Source: Hyphomicrobiales bacterium (GTDB lineage Bacteria; Pseudomonadota; Alphaproteobacteria; Rhizobiales; Aestuariivirgaceae). Taken from it: 64,000 bases of DNA. The notes under the pieces were generated by a model. It did not search any database. It had not been told where the DNA came from and saw only the letters and a list, made by a program, of their open reading frames with translations. The stretch is from contig JACPNZ010000039.1 of assembly GCA_016185245.1 (NCBI GenBank), positions 62,001-126,000 of the forward strand, read 5' to 3'. Made by a program: the position numbers and the translations under genes. Positions 1 through 10,463 of the stretch are shown here, in pieces (within the stretch, counting starts at the first letter, position 1; the number at the start of each line of letters is the position of its first letter).

Positions 1-175
1 TATCCTTGAAATAGAGATAGATGGCGGCCTTGCTGAGGCCTGCTCGCTGGGCCACGTCCTCGAGCCTGGTGGCGGAAAAGCCCCGTTCGGTGAAGAGATC
101 GAGGGCAGCGGTGAGGATCTCTGCCGGCCTTTCATCAGGGCGGCGTTTGCGAGATGTTTCTGCCTGGTCAGTCAT
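1..175 (-). CDS. TetR-family transcriptional regulator (N-terminal part, runs off the window)
   Basis: Only the first 58 codons lie inside the window; the gene continues to the left. Reading from the ATG at 175, a polar N-terminus is followed by a canonical TetR helix-turn-helix: ILTAALDLFTERGFSATRLE, then DVAQRAGLSKAAIYLYF. This is a DNA-binding repressor domain; the ligand-binding domain is outside the window, so the inducer is unknown. A perfect palindrome lies just upstream of the start and probably serves as its operator. The divergent neighbour is a broken SMP-30-like gene that it may once have controlled. Confidence 0.9.
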   Translation of the reverse strand, partial: MTDQAETSRKRRPDERPAEILTAALDLFTERGFSATRLEDVAQRAGLSKAAIYLYFKD

Positions 176-187
176 AATTTATAACTA

Positions 188-201
188 ACTGACTGGTCAG
201 T
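188..201. promoter_or_regulatory. Palindromic operator, probably for the adjacent TetR regulator
   Basis: The 14-bp site ACTGACTGGTCAGT has perfect 6-bp arms (ACTGAC and GTCAGT) around two central bases. A half-site-like GGTCAGTCA also occurs inside the start of the regulator gene. It lies 13 bp from the regulator start and upstream of the rightward broken gene, the usual place for a TetR operator. Binding is inferred. Confidence 0.65.
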
Positions 202-254
202 AACTGTCAAGAGGGAGGTTGCAGCCTGCGGCAATTCGGGCTCGGATGGCGCCC

Positions 255-629
255 ATGGCAGTGGATTTCGAGGTGATCGCCGAGGGGCTTCTGTTCCCCG
301 AGGGCCCCGTGTGGCTTGCCGACGGCTCGCTGATCATCGTCGAAGTCGCCGGGGCTTGCGTCTCGCGCATCGCCGCCGATGGCCGGAAGTCGGTGATCGC
401 GAAGCCGGGTGGCAGCCCCAATGGTGCGGCTCTTGGCCCCGATGGTCATCTCTATGTCTGCAACAGCGGCGGCTTCGCCTGGCAGTGCGCGACGGTCTCC
501 TATGGCCCATGCCCGACGCCGCCGACTACAGCGGCGGCCGCATCGAACGCATCGACATCGAGACGGGCCGCGTCGAGGTGCTCTATACTTCCTGTGACGG
601 ACACGGGCTCAATGGACCGAACGATCTGA
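255..629 (+). pseudogene. SMP-30/gluconolactonase-like gene, frameshifted and truncated
   Basis: The start at 255 gives a typical SMP-30/gluconolactonase/LRE opening (FPEGPVWLADGSLIIVE, then GGSPNGAALGPDGHLYVCN). Near 480-492 the family sequence jumps frame: the continuation RDGLLWPMPDAADYSGG and GRIERIDIETGRVEVLY is in another frame, showing a 1- or 2-base indel. The second frame reaches GLNGPNDL and then stops resembling the family exactly where a short repeat begins at 628. Only about 125 of the usual roughly 300 residues remain. The family hydrolyses sugar lactones; this copy cannot be functional. It was probably regulated by the divergent TetR protein. Confidence 0.8.
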
Positions 630-675
630 ATTACGGTGACAGAATTACGGAATTACGGTGACAGTGCATTCAATT
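628..675. repeat. Three tandem copies of an AATTACGG(TGACAG) motif at the broken gene end
   Basis: AATTACGGTGACAG occurs at 629-642, a shortened AATTACGG at 643-650 and AATTACGGTGACAG again at 651-664, followed by TGCATTCAATT. The first copy begins exactly where the lactonase reading frame loses homology, and the last lies just before the parC stop codon. It may be the footprint of a transposition or recombination event. I could not tie it to a named element. Confidence 0.6.
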
Positions 676-681
676 GCCCCC

Positions 682-2925
682 TCACCCAAACCGGTTGCTC
701 TTCGGAAATCCCTTCGGCGGCAACCGGCCGGCTTGCGCCCGATCGCCTACCCATTCTTTCAAATCCGTCACCACGAAATTGCGGCCTGAGCTGTCGGTCC
801 AGGAGAGACCGTCTTTCAGCTTGAAGGCGCGGGCGTCGGAGAGGCTGCCGTCCTTGAATTTCTGCAAGCGCACTCCTTTCCCCCGCGCCATTTCGGGAAG
901 CTCGGCGAGCTTGAAGATCAGCAGCTTGCGGTTCTCGCCGATTGCCGCTAGGTGATCGGCCCCCTCCTCCACGGCCACGCAGACCACTGCCTCGGCCGGG
1001 GCCTTGAGGTTCAGCACCTGTTTTCCTTTCCGCGTATTGGCGAGGCATTCGTCCTCACTCACAATAAATCCGTCGCCGTCGCTGGAGGCGACGAGCCGCT
1101 TCGCCCCGGCCGCGTAGACAAACAGCGCCACCACCTGGTCGGACGCCTCCATGTCGCACAGAAGCCGCACCGGCTCGCCGTGGCCGCGGCCCCCCGGCAG
1201 CCTGGCGCCTTCGAGAGTGAAGAACTTGCCCGATGACGAGAACAGCATGATCTTGTCGGTGGTCGAGGCCTTCAGCATGAATTTGTGGCTGTCGCCCTCC
1301 TTGTAAGTAAGGCCCGTCGCATCCTCGAGATGGCCCTTCATCGCCCTGATCCAGCCCTTGTCGGAACAGACCACGGTCACCGGCTCCTTCTCGATCAGCG
1401 CCTGTTCGAGCTCCATATCGATCTCGGGCGCCACGGCGAAATCGGTGCGCCTCCTCCCCAGCGGCGTCTTCTTGGAGAACTTCTCCCTCACCTCCCGCAC
1501 TTCGGCGGAAACTTGCGCCCATTGCTCGTCGTCGGACTTCAACAGCTTGTTGAGCTCCTTCTCTTCCTTCACCAGGCCGTCATGCTCCTTGCGGATTTCC
1601 ATTTCCTCGAGCTTGCGAAGGGCTCGGAGCCGCATGTTGAGGATGGCTTCGGCCTGGGTGTCGGTGAGCTTGAAGCGCTTGACCAGCGCCGGCTTGGGCT
1701 CGTCCTCCTGGCGGATCAACCGGATCACCGCGTCGAGATTGAGATAGGCGACGAGATAGCCGGCGAGGATTTCAAGCCGCCTGGCGATCTCGGCAAGGCG
1801 GAAGCGCGAGCGGCGGACCAGCACTTCCTTGCGGTGGTCGAGCCATTCGCGCAAGACCTCCTTGAGCGACATTACCTTCGGCACTTTGCCGCCGGAGAGC
1901 ACATTCATGTTGAGGGGAATGCGGGCTTCCATCTCGGTTGCGCGGAAGAGCTGCTCCATGAGGAGTGCGGGATCGACGCTGCGGCTCCTGGGCTCCAGCA
2001 CGATGCGAATGTCCTCGGCCGATTCATCGCGGATGTCGGCGAGGAGCGGCAGTTTCTTGGCGGTCAGGAGCTCGGCCACCTTCTCGATCAGCCGGCCCTT
2101 CTGCACCTGATAGGGAATTTCGCTGACGACGATCTGCCAGGTGCCGCGGGAAAGCTCCTCCTGGCTCCAGCGTGCCCTGACCCGGAATGAGCCGCGCCCC
2201 GTGCGATAGGCTTCGAGGATCGTATCGCGGTCGTCGATCACAATGCCGCCGGTCGGGAAATCGGGGCCGAGCACGAACTGGGTGAGCTTGTCGGGGGTGG
2301 CATTGGGAAACTTGATGAGATGGAGTGCTGCATCGCACAGCTCTGCGGCGTTATGCGGCGGGATCGAGGTCGCCATGCCCACCGCGATCCCCGAGGCGCC
2401 ATTGGCCAGCAAATTGGGGAAGGCGCCGGGCAGCACCACCGGTTCCTGCAACGAGCCATCGTAGTTGGGGCGGAAGTCGACGGTGTCCTGGTCGAGCCCT
2501 TCAAGCAGCAAGCGCGCCACCTCGGTCATCCGCGCTTCGGTGTAGCGATAGGCGGCGGCACTGTCGCCGTCGACATTGCCGAAATTGCCCTGGCCGTCGA
2601 CCAGCGGATAGCGCGAGGCGAAATCCTGGGCGAGGCGAACGAGGGCATCGTAGATCGACTGGTCGCCATGGGGATGAAAGCCGCCCATCACGTCGCCGAC
2701 GATCTTGGCGGATTTCTTGAACGCCGCGTCGGGATCGAGCCTGAGCTGGCCCATCACATGGAGGAGCCGCCGGTGCACCGGCTTCAATCCGTCGCGCACG
2801 TCGGGCAGCGCCCGGTGCATGATGGTCGACAGCGCATAGGCGAGGTAGCGCTCTTCGAGCGCGTCCTTCAGCTCGATCCGCTGGATGTCCTTGGGCCCCT
2901 GCGGTGAGGCAACATGCTTGCTCAT
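682..2925 (-). CDS. parC: DNA topoisomerase IV subunit A
   Basis: The 747-residue protein is full length for ParC, which with ParE decatenates daughter chromosomes and relaxes supercoils. The breakage-reunion domain contains the catalytic tyrosine at about Y128 in [10 protein letters not shown], the [12 protein letters not shown] quinolone-region helix (residues 84-95) and [17 protein letters not shown]. The C-terminal beta-pinwheel lacks the GyrA box, which argues for ParC and not GyrA. In the drug region the residue aligned to E. coli ParC Ser80 is Gln89, with Ser90 next to it; this matches my memory of other alphaproteobacterial ParC proteins. The stop codon lies close to the broken lactonase gene, which runs toward it. 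Confidence 0.95.
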   Translation of the reverse strand: MSKHVASPQGPKDIQRIELKDALEERYLAYALSTIMHRALPDVRDGLKPVHRRLLHVMGQLRLDPDAAFKKSAKIVGDVMGGFHPHGDQSIYDALVRLAQDFASRYPLVDGQGNFGNVDGDSAAAYRYTEARMTEVARLLLEGLDQDTVDFRPNYDGSLQEPVVLPGAFPNLLANGASGIAVGMATSIPPHNAAELCDAALHLIKFPNATPDKLTQFVLGPDFPTGGIVIDDRDTILEAYRTGRGSFRVRARWSQEELSRGTWQIVVSEIPYQVQKGRLIEKVAELLTAKKLPLLADIRDESAEDIRIVLEPRSRSVDPALLMEQLFRATEMEARIPLNMNVLSGGKVPKVMSLKEVLREWLDHRKEVLVRRSRFRLAEIARRLEILAGYLVAYLNLDAVIRLIRQEDEPKPALVKRFKLTDTQAEAILNMRLRALRKLEEMEIRKEHDGLVKEEKELNKLLKSDDEQWAQVSAEVREVREKFSKKTPLGRRRTDFAVAPEIDMELEQALIEKEPVTVVCSDKGWIRAMKGHLEDATGLTYKEGDSHKFMLKASTTDKIMLFSSSGKFFTLEGARLPGGRGHGEPVRLLCDMEASDQVVALFVYAAGAKRLVASSDGDGFIVSEDECLANTRKGKQVLNLKAPAEAVVCVAVEEGADHLAAIGENRKLLIFKLAELPEMARGKGVRLQKFKDGSLSDARAFKLKDGLSWTDSSGRNFVVTDLKEWVGDRAQAGRLPPKGFPKSNRFG

Positions 2926-2988
2926 GATTCGACGAAGTATAGCAGCTAAGGTGCTGCCGCAAGCACCTGCCCGCCCATGGAACCGGCG

Positions 2989-4998
2989 CTACTTGACCAA
3001 GAAGTCGAGCTTGAGCCGCTCCGCCACCTTTTCCGAGCCGAGATAGGAGAGGTGGCCGGAATCGCGATAGATCAGCACATTGTCGATGATCGTATGACAG
3101 ACGCTGTCGAAACAAATGGCGTTGGCCGGATCGACGATCTTAACCCCACTCTCGGCCGCGAGCCTTGCCAGCACCGCCGTGGTCTCTCGCGCATAGGCCT
3201 CATGCAGGCGCGTCTTCAGGACGCAATGCGTGTTGGGCCCGATCAGGAATTTTCCTGTGAGGCGCCGTTCGGCACAGCCGACATTTTCCGTTCCGACCGC
3301 CGGGGTCGGCGCGAACAACACGACCTTCTTGCCGAGTGCTTCGAGCCTGGTGATGGTTTCGAGCAGGGCCTCATGGGTTACCTCGATTCCCGACCCGCCT
3401 TGTTCAAACTGACCGTTCCGCATGCGCCAGATCCTGGTCTTATCCTTGGCCCACGAGGCATAGGATCCGGCCAGGATCACCGTCTCGATCGACGGTTCTT
3501 CGGCGATATAGCGCAGTACCGCTTGGTTGAAGGCTATGCACTTGCGGGCCCAACCCTCGGGGTCGGCGATATCGCTGCGCAGCGGCGCGCGGTCGAGGAA
3601 AGGCAGGCAGGAACTGAACGTCGCCTGACCCATTTTGCCGATGCGCTTGGCCAGCCCGGGCACCAGGTGCATGGCATAGGAATCGCCCCACACCAGAACC
3701 CGGGTATCGCCGGCGGTGCCGCAAATTGCTCGCGGCGCGAACACCGGCTGGTCACAGGCACGGTCGAACCCCACATTGGGCCGGCGCAATTCGGCGAAGT
3801 CGGTACCCGTAGGCGCCGCCGCCGCCGCCACGAACGGCGCGCTGCCGACCACAATGGAAACCGCGGCCGCGGCGCCGGCAAACCGCCAGGGCCGGCTGTT
3901 TACCCGGATGAAGCGCCGCTCGACGGTAAGATACATGATCGTGGCAAGGATCAGGCAGATCACCACTGCCACGCCGCGCAACCACACGGGCACGTCGCCG
4001 ACATAGGCGCTGGCCAGGAAAACGATGACCGGCCAATGCACGAGGTAGAGCGAATAGGAAATGTCGCCAAGCCAGGCGACCGGCCGGCCGAGACGCGCGA
4101 CAAGTCTCGACTCGATCCGCGCCAGAATGATAGCGAGCGTCGCCAGGCTGACGAGAAGCGCATCGAGGCCGGGATGCGGATAGCCCGTCGACCAGATCGG
4201 CAACAGCGCGATGATCCCGGCGGCGAATGGAACGAGATAGCGAAATATGCGCCGGGGCACCCGTTCCTCCACCAGCGCACCCAGGGCACCGATAGACAGT
4301 TGCCAAGCGCGAGTCGGCAGCATGTAAAAGGCGAAGTTGGGATCGTAAGCCAGATAATAGAGACACAATCCGAAGCTCAGCACGAGGATTGCCGCGATCC
4401 CCGGCAGCCGGAAGCGACTGCCGAGGCCTACCAGAATGAGCGGAAACAGGAGATAGAACTGCTCCTCGACGGCAAGCGACCACATGTGAAGCAAGGGCTT
4501 GCTGCCGGCCTCAAGGTCGAAATATCCGGTCTGCGTCCACAGAACGGCATTGGTGGTAAATGTCAGCGCGCCGACGATCTGCTGGCGCAGGTCGGCAAGC
4601 TCGAGGGAATTGATCAGCCAGCCGGCCGCGAGGGCGGTGACCCCGATGGTCGTCAGAGCGGCAGGAAGGATGCGCTTGGCGCGCCTCAGGTAGAACGAAG
4701 CGAAGGAAAAGTGGCCGCCGTCCAGCTCGCGGGCGATGATGCCGGTAATCAGAAAGCCGGAAATGACGAAGAACATGTCGACGCCGAGGAAGCCGTTGCC
4801 GAACGGCCCCAGATTGGCGTGATCGAGTACCACCAGGCTGACGGCAATGCCCCGGAGAATCTGAATGTCCAGGCGTTTTCCCGAACGGCTCACGTCCGGC
4901 TCGACTGGCGGCGGGCGGCCGCCCAGCCGCTCGCTTGCAGGCCCCGGCATCTGCATCTTGGTTAATTCCGGCATAATTTCAGCCGAGCCTAAGCGCAA
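2989..4998 (-). CDS. Membrane acyltransferase with C-terminal SGNH domain (OafA/YrhL type)
   Basis: The 669-residue protein has an acyltransferase-3 domain (about 43-370) followed by a periplasmic SGNH hydrolase-like domain (about 400-669). The first domain opens with LDIQILRGIAVSLVVLDH, where H60 is the family histidine, then VDMFFVISGF and about ten hydrophobic helices. The SGNH part has VLVWGDSYAMH (Ser440) and DSGHLSYLG (Asp646, His649). Such proteins move acyl, usually acetyl, groups onto periplasmic or surface polysaccharides; the substrate cannot be read from the sequence. ATG codons at residues 9 and 16 are alternative starts. The 63-bp gap to parC and same strand allow co-transcription. 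It separates rnj from parC. Confidence 0.88.
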   Translation of the reverse strand: MRLGSAEIMPELTKMQMPGPASERLGGRPPPVEPDVSRSGKRLDIQILRGIAVSLVVLDHANLGPFGNGFLGVDMFFVISGFLITGIIARELDGGHFSFASFYLRRAKRILPAALTTIGVTALAAGWLINSLELADLRQQIVGALTFTTNAVLWTQTGYFDLEAGSKPLLHMWSLAVEEQFYLLFPLILVGLGSRFRLPGIAAILVLSFGLCLYYLAYDPNFAFYMLPTRAWQLSIGALGALVEERVPRRIFRYLVPFAAGIIALLPIWSTGYPHPGLDALLVSLATLAIILARIESRLVARLGRPVAWLGDISYSLYLVHWPVIVFLASAYVGDVPVWLRGVAVVICLILATIMYLTVERRFIRVNSRPWRFAGAAAAVSIVVGSAPFVAAAAAPTGTDFAELRRPNVGFDRACDQPVFAPRAICGTAGDTRVLVWGDSYAMHLVPGLAKRIGKMGQATFSSCLPFLDRAPLRSDIADPEGWARKCIAFNQAVLRYIAEEPSIETVILAGSYASWAKDKTRIWRMRNGQFEQGGSGIEVTHEALLETITRLEALGKKVVLFAPTPAVGTENVGCAERRLTGKFLIGPNTHCVLKTRLHEAYARETTAVLARLAAESGVKIVDPANAICFDSVCHTIIDNVLIYRDSGHLSYLGSEKVAERLKLDFLVK

Positions 4999-5087
4999 TC
5001 CCGTTGGCCATATCTAAACCTGCGACCGCAACTGAGATTCAAATTGTCATTGAAGACAGGCTGTTGCACGGCGGCAGTCGAACCCCT

Positions 5088-6755
5088 CTACACCCTCAGC
5101 ACCGCCACCTTGACCACCGGCTTCTTGCCCCAGATCGTATCGGCGGCGCGGCGGATGGCGGTGCGAATGGCTTCGGCCACCTGCTCGTCGTCCTTGCGGC
5201 GCGGCTTGGGCGTGGAGGAGAGCGCCTGGTCGGCGGCGTCGAGCAACTCGTCGTCGAGGCCCGCCGGCAGGCCATCGGTGATGAGCTTGATTTCGCCCGC
5301 CAGCTGCTGCTTGTCATCGAGGGCGATGCTCACCAACACGATACCGACGAAGGAGAGCTTGCGGCGCTGCTTGGCCGGGCCATCCTCGGCGGGGACGATA
5401 AGCCTTCCGTCGACGTGGAGCCTTCCCGCATGGGTTTCGTCGACAATGCGGGCAGGCCCGGGGCAGAGCTTGGCGATGTGGCCGTCGCGCGGGATCAGCG
5501 TCTCGGCGATGCCACAGCTTGCAGCGAATTTCGCCTGGGCCCTGAGGTGGCGCGGCTCGCCATGCATGGGCACCAGCACGCGGGGGCGCAGCCAGTCATA
5601 GAGGGTGCGCAGTTCCTCCTGGCGCGGATGGCCGGACGTATGAACCAGCGCCTCGTCCGAGGTGACGATGTCGATGTCGAGGCGGGCCAGATTATTGTGG
5701 ATGCGGCTCACCTCCTTCTCGTTGCCCGGAATGGTCTTGGAGGAGAAGATGACGAGATCGCCCGGCTCGAGCGAGATATGCGGGTGCTGGTCCTCGGCGA
5801 TGCGGGCAATCGCGGCGCGCGGCTCGCCCTGGCTGCCGGTGCACAGAAGCAGAATCTTGTCGGGCGGCAGATAGCCGAACTCCTCCTCGTCGAGGAATTC
5901 TCCCGCCTCGCGCAGGTACCCGCACACGCGGGCCGCCTCGATGGTGTTACGCATGGCCCGGCCGGCGATCACCACCTCGCGCCCCGTGGCACGCGCCGCC
6001 TTGACCGCGCTCGAAATCCGGTCGACGTGCGAGGCAAAGGTGGTGATGGCGACGCGGGCGGGTGCCTGGCGCACGATGTCCATGATGGTCGCCGCCACAT
6101 CGGCCTCGGACGGCGAATGGCCTTCACGCAGCACATTGGTCGAATCGCAGACCAGCACGTCGAGCCCGGCTTCGCCGATGTCTCGCAGGCGCTTCTCGTC
6201 CATGCCAACACCCAGGACCGGGGTGCGGTCGATCTTCCAGTCGCCGGAATGGAGCACCTTTCCCTGCCTGGTTTCGATGAGCAGCGCCGTGGGCTCGGGG
6301 ATCGAATGGGTGACGGCGACGAATTCGAGATCGAAGGGGCCGAGGCTGAAACGCGACCCTTGCGCCAGCACATGCACCTCCACCTCCTCGTCGAGGCCCG
6401 CCTCCTTGAGCTTCAGATTGAGAATTTGCGCCGCAAAGGGCGTGCAATAGACCGGGCAGCGCAGTTGCGGCCACAGCCAGGCGACCGCACCAAGGTGATC
6501 CTCATGGGCATGGGTGAGAACCAGGCCGACAAGATTGCGCCGGTCGCCGGCGATGAACGAAACGTCCGGCAGCACCACGTCGATGCCGGGGTCGGTCGCC
6601 TCGCCGAACTTGACGCCGAGATCGACCATCAGCCATTGCCGGTCGTCGGCGGGGCCCACGCCATAGCAATAGCAGTTCATGCCGATCTCGCCGGTGCCGC
6701 CCAGGGGCAGGAGCACTAGGTCGTTGCTGTGATCGAACTTCTTCTTGGCGTTCAT
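5088..6755 (-). CDS. rnj: Ribonuclease J (metallo-beta-lactamase/beta-CASP RNase)
   Basis: The 555-residue enzyme acts in RNA processing and decay as a 5'-to-3' exonuclease and endonuclease. It opens with LVLLPLGGTGEIGMN and carries the zinc motif THAHEDHLGA (H82, H84, D86, H87), the beta-CASP motif HTSGH and a C-terminal RNase J domain. The ATG at 6755 was chosen because it overlaps the birA stop as ATGA and begins the conserved sequence; the longer open frame upstream is only the birA shadow. Translation is therefore probably coupled to birA. The order nuoN-birA-rnj is familiar from Rhizobiales. Confidence 0.95.
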   Translation of the reverse strand: MNAKKKFDHSNDLVLLPLGGTGEIGMNCYCYGVGPADDRQWLMVDLGVKFGEATDPGIDVVLPDVSFIAGDRRNLVGLVLTHAHEDHLGAVAWLWPQLRCPVYCTPFAAQILNLKLKEAGLDEEVEVHVLAQGSRFSLGPFDLEFVAVTHSIPEPTALLIETRQGKVLHSGDWKIDRTPVLGVGMDEKRLRDIGEAGLDVLVCDSTNVLREGHSPSEADVAATIMDIVRQAPARVAITTFASHVDRISSAVKAARATGREVVIAGRAMRNTIEAARVCGYLREAGEFLDEEEFGYLPPDKILLLCTGSQGEPRAAIARIAEDQHPHISLEPGDLVIFSSKTIPGNEKEVSRIHNNLARLDIDIVTSDEALVHTSGHPRQEELRTLYDWLRPRVLVPMHGEPRHLRAQAKFAASCGIAETLIPRDGHIAKLCPGPARIVDETHAGRLHVDGRLIVPAEDGPAKQRRKLSFVGIVLVSIALDDKQQLAGEIKLITDGLPAGLDDELLDAADQALSSTPKPRRKDDEQVAEAIRTAIRRAADTIWGKKPVVKVAVLRV

Positions 6756-7504
6756 CGGCTGCCGGCCCTCAGGGCATCGAGTTCGGCGAAGCGAACGTCG
6801 CCCGCATGGACCAGACGCCGATGACCCCCCGGCAGTTCCAGCATCAGGGCCCCGTCGGCGGCAAGGCCAACGAAGCGGCCTTCGATCTCGCCGCTCCGCG
6901 CCAGGCCACCCAGCCCGACGGCGCGCTCCAGCCAGTCCCGGCGGATCGCCGCAAAGCCCCGGCCCTCGTCCCACATCCGCAGGCGCTGCCAGAGCGCTGA
7001 ACCAAGTTCCTCAAAGATTGAGTCAATCGACAACGAGACTCCATGATGGGCCAGCGCCGTCACCGGATAGGGCGTTCCCTCGGGCGCATGGGCGACATTG
7101 AGGCCGCAGCCCAGGGCCACGCGGGTCGGCGCACTGCCCACCACCTCGGCCAGGATCCCCGCCACCTTGGCGCCACCCACCAGCACGTCATTGGGCCATT
7201 TGATCGCCACCCTGATGGCGGGAAGTAGCCTCGAGACCACATCGTGGACGGCAAGGGCGGCAACGAAACTCACCTGGGCGGCGACCACCGGTCCGGCGGC
7301 CACGGGAAACAGCAATGTCGCGTGGAGATTGCCGGGCTCCGATACCCAGTGCCGCCCCAGCCGCCCGCGGCCTGCCGTCTGGACATCGGCCCGGATCCAC
7401 AAGGGTCCCGCCTCGCCCGCCGCGGCCAGGCGCTGCGCCTCGGAATTGGTCGAATCGATTGCGGCGAAGCGGCGGACGGGCTTGTGCGGGTCGTCGCTGT
7501 TCAA
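6752..7504 (-). CDS. birA: Biotin-[acetyl-CoA-carboxylase] ligase, short form without DNA-binding domain
   Basis: The 250-residue protein activates biotin as biotinyl-AMP and attaches it to the carrier domain of biotin-dependent carboxylases. It has the biotinyl-AMP motif GRGRLGR (residues 45-51), [17 protein letters not shown] and GCGLNV. There is no N-terminal winged helix, so it is a class I ligase that should not repress biotin genes. I place the start at a TTG at 7504 that overlaps the nuoN stop as TTGA; no ATG lies nearby in frame and homology begins at once ([16 protein letters not shown]). It ends in an ATGA overlap with rnj. The TTG start should make translation depend on nuoN. Confidence 0.9.
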   Translation of the reverse strand: MNSDDPHKPVRRFAAIDSTNSEAQRLAAAGEAGPLWIRADVQTAGRGRLGRHWVSEPGNLHATLLFPVAAGPVVAAQVSFVAALAVHDVVSRLLPAIRVAIKWPNDVLVGGAKVAGILAEVVGSAPTRVALGCGLNVAHAPEGTPYPVTALAHHGVSLSIDSIFEELGSALWQRLRMWDEGRGFAAIRRDWLERAVGLGGLARSGEIEGRFVGLAADGALMLELPGGHRRLVHAGDVRFAELDALRAGSR

Positions 7505-8940
7505 GGTGCGGCGAAGGCTTGCGCCGCGGTGAGCGCCAGGTTGAGCAGCGGGTTGGCGATCAGCACGAACAGGAGCGTGAAGGCGCCCGCCGCATAGGCG
7601 ACGAGCTTCACCTCGCCGTCCATCGGATCGAAGGCTTCGGCCGGCTCGTCGAAATACATGAGTTTGACGATGCGCAAGTAATAATAGGCACCGACCACGC
7701 TGGTGACGACACCGATGATGGCGAGTATGAACAGGCCCGTCTTCACCGCCGCCAGGAAGATGAACAGCTTGGCGAAGAAGCCGGCGAGCGGCGGAATGCC
7801 GGCGAGCGAGAACATCAGCATGGCGAGGACGAAGGCGAGCCCCCTGTCGGTGCGGGCCAGTCCTGCCAGATCGGCGATTTCCTCCACCTGGCGGCCCTGG
7901 CGGCGCATGGCGATGACGCAGGCGAAACTGCCGAGCGTAGTGATCAGATAGATCATCATGTAGATGGCAACGCCGCGCACCCCCTCCAGGGTGCCGGCGG
8001 CGAGCCCCAGGAGCACATAGCCCATGTGGCCGATGGAGGAATAGGCGAGCAGTCTTTTGATGTTGGTCTGGCCGATGGCGGCGAAGGCGCCGAGCGCCAT
8101 GGAGGCAATCGAGATGAACACCAGAACCTGCTGCCATTCGGCGGTCGCCGCGGCGAAGGGCTGCATCATGACGCGGGTGAACAGCGCCATGGCCGCCAGC
8201 TTCGGCGCCGAGGCGAAGAAGGCGGTGATCGGCGTCGGCGCCCCCTCATAGACGTCGGGCGTCCACATGTGGAAGGGCACCGCCGAGACCTTGAAGGCAA
8301 GGCCGGCGATCACGAAGACGATGCCGAAGATGACGCCGATGCCGGCGCCATTGGTGGCGATCGCCTGGGCGATGCCGGTGAAACTCACCGTGCCGGTGAA
8401 GCCGTAGATCAGCGAGGCGCCGTAGAGCAGCATGCCGGAGGAGAGTGCCCCCAGCACGAAGTACTTGAGGCCGGCCTCGGAGGAGCGGGCGCTGTCGCGG
8501 TTGAAGGCCGCCACCACGTAAAGCGCCAGCGACTGCAATTCGAGGCCCATGTAGAGAGCAATCAGCGAATTGGCCGAGATCATCATCATCATGCCGGTGG
8601 TGGCGAGCAGCACCAGCACCGGGTACTCGAAGCGCGCCGATTTCTCGCGCTTCAGGAAATGCACCGACAACACCACGGCAACCGCCGAGCCGAACAGCGT
8701 AAAGAGCTTCATCACCCGGGCAAAGCTGTCGTTGATGAAAGCCTCGCCGAAGCCCTTGCCGTCGCTCCCCGTCATCACCAACACGGCGGCGGCGGCGAGA
8801 GCCACGAGGGCGCCGATGGTGACGGCATCATTGGCATCGTCTCTGCGGAACACGCCGAACATCAGGAGCGCCATGGCGAGGCCCGCCAGAACCATTTCCG
8901 GGAGGGCTACCATCGCCTGGGCGTGCTGGAGAAACTGCAT
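7501..8940 (-). CDS. nuoN: NADH-quinone oxidoreductase subunit N (proton-pumping, membrane arm)
   Basis: The 479-residue protein is one of the three antiporter-like subunits of complex I and should have about 14 membrane helices. The central Proton_antipo_M signature is present: [20 protein letters not shown], then [17 protein letters not shown]. The start at 8940 ([16 protein letters not shown]) is the first good ATG, 11 bp after nuoM; the upstream open frame is only the nuoM shadow. It is the last nuo gene and its stop overlaps the birA start. Confidence 0.95.
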   Translation of the reverse strand: MQFLQHAQAMVALPEMVLAGLAMALLMFGVFRRDDANDAVTIGALVALAAAAVLVMTGSDGKGFGEAFINDSFARVMKLFTLFGSAVAVVLSVHFLKREKSARFEYPVLVLLATTGMMMMISANSLIALYMGLELQSLALYVVAAFNRDSARSSEAGLKYFVLGALSSGMLLYGASLIYGFTGTVSFTGIAQAIATNGAGIGVIFGIVFVIAGLAFKVSAVPFHMWTPDVYEGAPTPITAFFASAPKLAAMALFTRVMMQPFAAATAEWQQVLVFISIASMALGAFAAIGQTNIKRLLAYSSIGHMGYVLLGLAAGTLEGVRGVAIYMMIYLITTLGSFACVIAMRRQGRQVEEIADLAGLARTDRGLAFVLAMLMFSLAGIPPLAGFFAKLFIFLAAVKTGLFILAIIGVVTSVVGAYYYLRIVKLMYFDEPAEAFDPMDGEVKLVAYAAGAFTLLFVLIANPLLNLALTAAQAFAAP

Positions 8941-8951
8941 GGGCCTGGTCC

Positions 8952-10463
8952 CTACTGGAGCGAAGCGATGGCGAGATGCTGGGCCGTCGCGGCGGCAGTC
9001 TCGACCGATTTCAGGAGATTGGCGACGGTGGTGCCGAAGATATCGAGGATGGGGCCCGGATAGACACCGAAGAACACGGTGAGCACGGCGAGCGGCCCCA
9101 GGGTTGCCAGTTCGCGCGGCGTCATGTCGACGATGTGGGCGAGCGAGGCCTTCTCCAGCTTGCCGAAGATTACCCGGCGATAGAGCCACAGGGCATAGCA
9201 GGCCGACAGGATGACGCCCAGAGTGGCGAGAAAGGCAACCCAGCTATTGGCCTTGAAGGTGCCGAGAAGCGACAGGAACTCGCCGACAAAGCCGCTGGTG
9301 CCCGGCAGACCGACATTGGCCATGGTGAACAGCATGAACACCGCCGCATAGAGCGGCATGCGATTGACCAGCCCCCCATAGGCGGCGATCTCGCGGGTGT
9401 GCATGCGGTCGTAGACGACGCCGACGCAGAGGAAGAGTGCAGCCGACACAAATCCGTGGCTGATCATCTGGAATATGGCGCCGTCGATTGCCTGCCGGGT
9501 CATGGCGAAGATGCCCATGGTGACAAAGCCCATGTGAGCCACCGAGGAATAGGCGATGAGCTTCTTCATGTCCTCCTGCATCAGCGCCACGAGCGAGGTG
9601 TAGACGATGGCGACGATGGAGAGGGCATAGACGAAGTTCTGGAAATAGAGCGAGGCATCCGGGAACATCGGCAGCGAAAAGCGCAGGAAACCGTAGCCGC
9701 CCATCTTCAATAGGATCGCCGCCAGGATGACCGAGCCCGCCGTCGGGGCCTCGACATGGGCATCGGGCAGCCAGGTGTGCACCGGCCACATCGGCAACTT
9801 CACGGCAAAGGAAGCGAAAAAGGCGAGCCACAGCCATTTCTGCGCCTCGGGCGAAAATCCGGGCTTGGCGAGAAGCGCCACGATGTCGCCCGAGCCATGC
9901 TGCCAGTACATGTAGATCATGGCGAGCAGCATCAAGACCGAGCCCAGGAGCGTGTAGAGGAAAAACTTGAAGCTGGCGTAGACCCGGCGCGGCCCCCCCC
10001 ACACGCCGATGATCAGGAACATCGGAATGAGGCCGGCCTCGAAGAACACATAGAACAGGAACAGGTCTAGCGAGGTGAACACGCCGACCATCAGCGTCTC
10101 CAAGACCAGGAAGGCGATCATGTATTCGCGCACCCGGCTCGTTATGTGCCAGCTCGCCAGGATGCAGATCGGCATCAGAAGCGTGGTGAGGATCACGAAG
10201 GGCATGGAAATGCCGTCGACCCCCATCTTGTAGCCGGCATAGCCGCCGAGCCAGTCATGGGTCTCGAGGAACTGGAAGCCGGCATTGGAATTGTCGAAAT
10301 TCACCCAGATCAGCAGCGACAGAAGGAAGGTGACAAGCGTCGTCCACAGCGCCATCCAACGGATGTTGCGCAGCGCCACCGCATCGTCGCCGCGCACCGA
10401 CAGAATGAACAGCACACCAACCAGTGGCAGGAAGGTGACAACCGAGAGGATCGGCCAGGACAT
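8952..10463 (-). CDS. nuoM: NADH-quinone oxidoreductase subunit M (proton-pumping, membrane arm)
   Basis: The 503-residue protein is the second antiporter-like subunit. Diagnostic features are [35 protein letters not shown] (with the glutamate used in proton transfer), [20 protein letters not shown] and [18 protein letters not shown]. The ATG at 10463 shares one base with the nuoL stop (TGATG), so translation is probably coupled. Confidence 0.95.
   Translation of the reverse strand: MSWPILSVVTFLPLVGVLFILSVRGDDAVALRNIRWMALWTTLVTFLLSLLIWVNFDNSNAGFQFLETHDWLGGYAGYKMGVDGISMPFVILTTLLMPICILASWHITSRVREYMIAFLVLETLMVGVFTSLDLFLFYVFFEAGLIPMFLIIGVWGGPRRVYASFKFFLYTLLGSVLMLLAMIYMYWQHGSGDIVALLAKPGFSPEAQKWLWLAFFASFAVKLPMWPVHTWLPDAHVEAPTAGSVILAAILLKMGGYGFLRFSLPMFPDASLYFQNFVYALSIVAIVYTSLVALMQEDMKKLIAYSSVAHMGFVTMGIFAMTRQAIDGAIFQMISHGFVSAALFLCVGVVYDRMHTREIAAYGGLVNRMPLYAAVFMLFTMANVGLPGTSGFVGEFLSLLGTFKANSWVAFLATLGVILSACYALWLYRRVIFGKLEKASLAHIVDMTPRELATLGPLAVLTVFFGVYPGPILDIFGTTVANLLKSVETAAATAQHLAIASLQ

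Noticed and set aside
682-2925. Quinolone-resistance mutation in ParC (Gln at the Ser80-equivalent position)
   Set aside because: The [12 protein letters not shown] helix is, as far as I recall, the normal alphaproteobacterial form, so it is not evidence of acquired resistance.
2977-4965. A 662-codon plus-strand frame opposite the acyltransferase
   Set aside because: Antisense shadow typical of GC-rich coding DNA; the minus strand carries clear acyltransferase and SGNH motifs.
5004-6719. A 571-codon plus-strand frame opposite rnj
   Set aside because: No recognisable domain, and the opposite strand is an intact RNase J.
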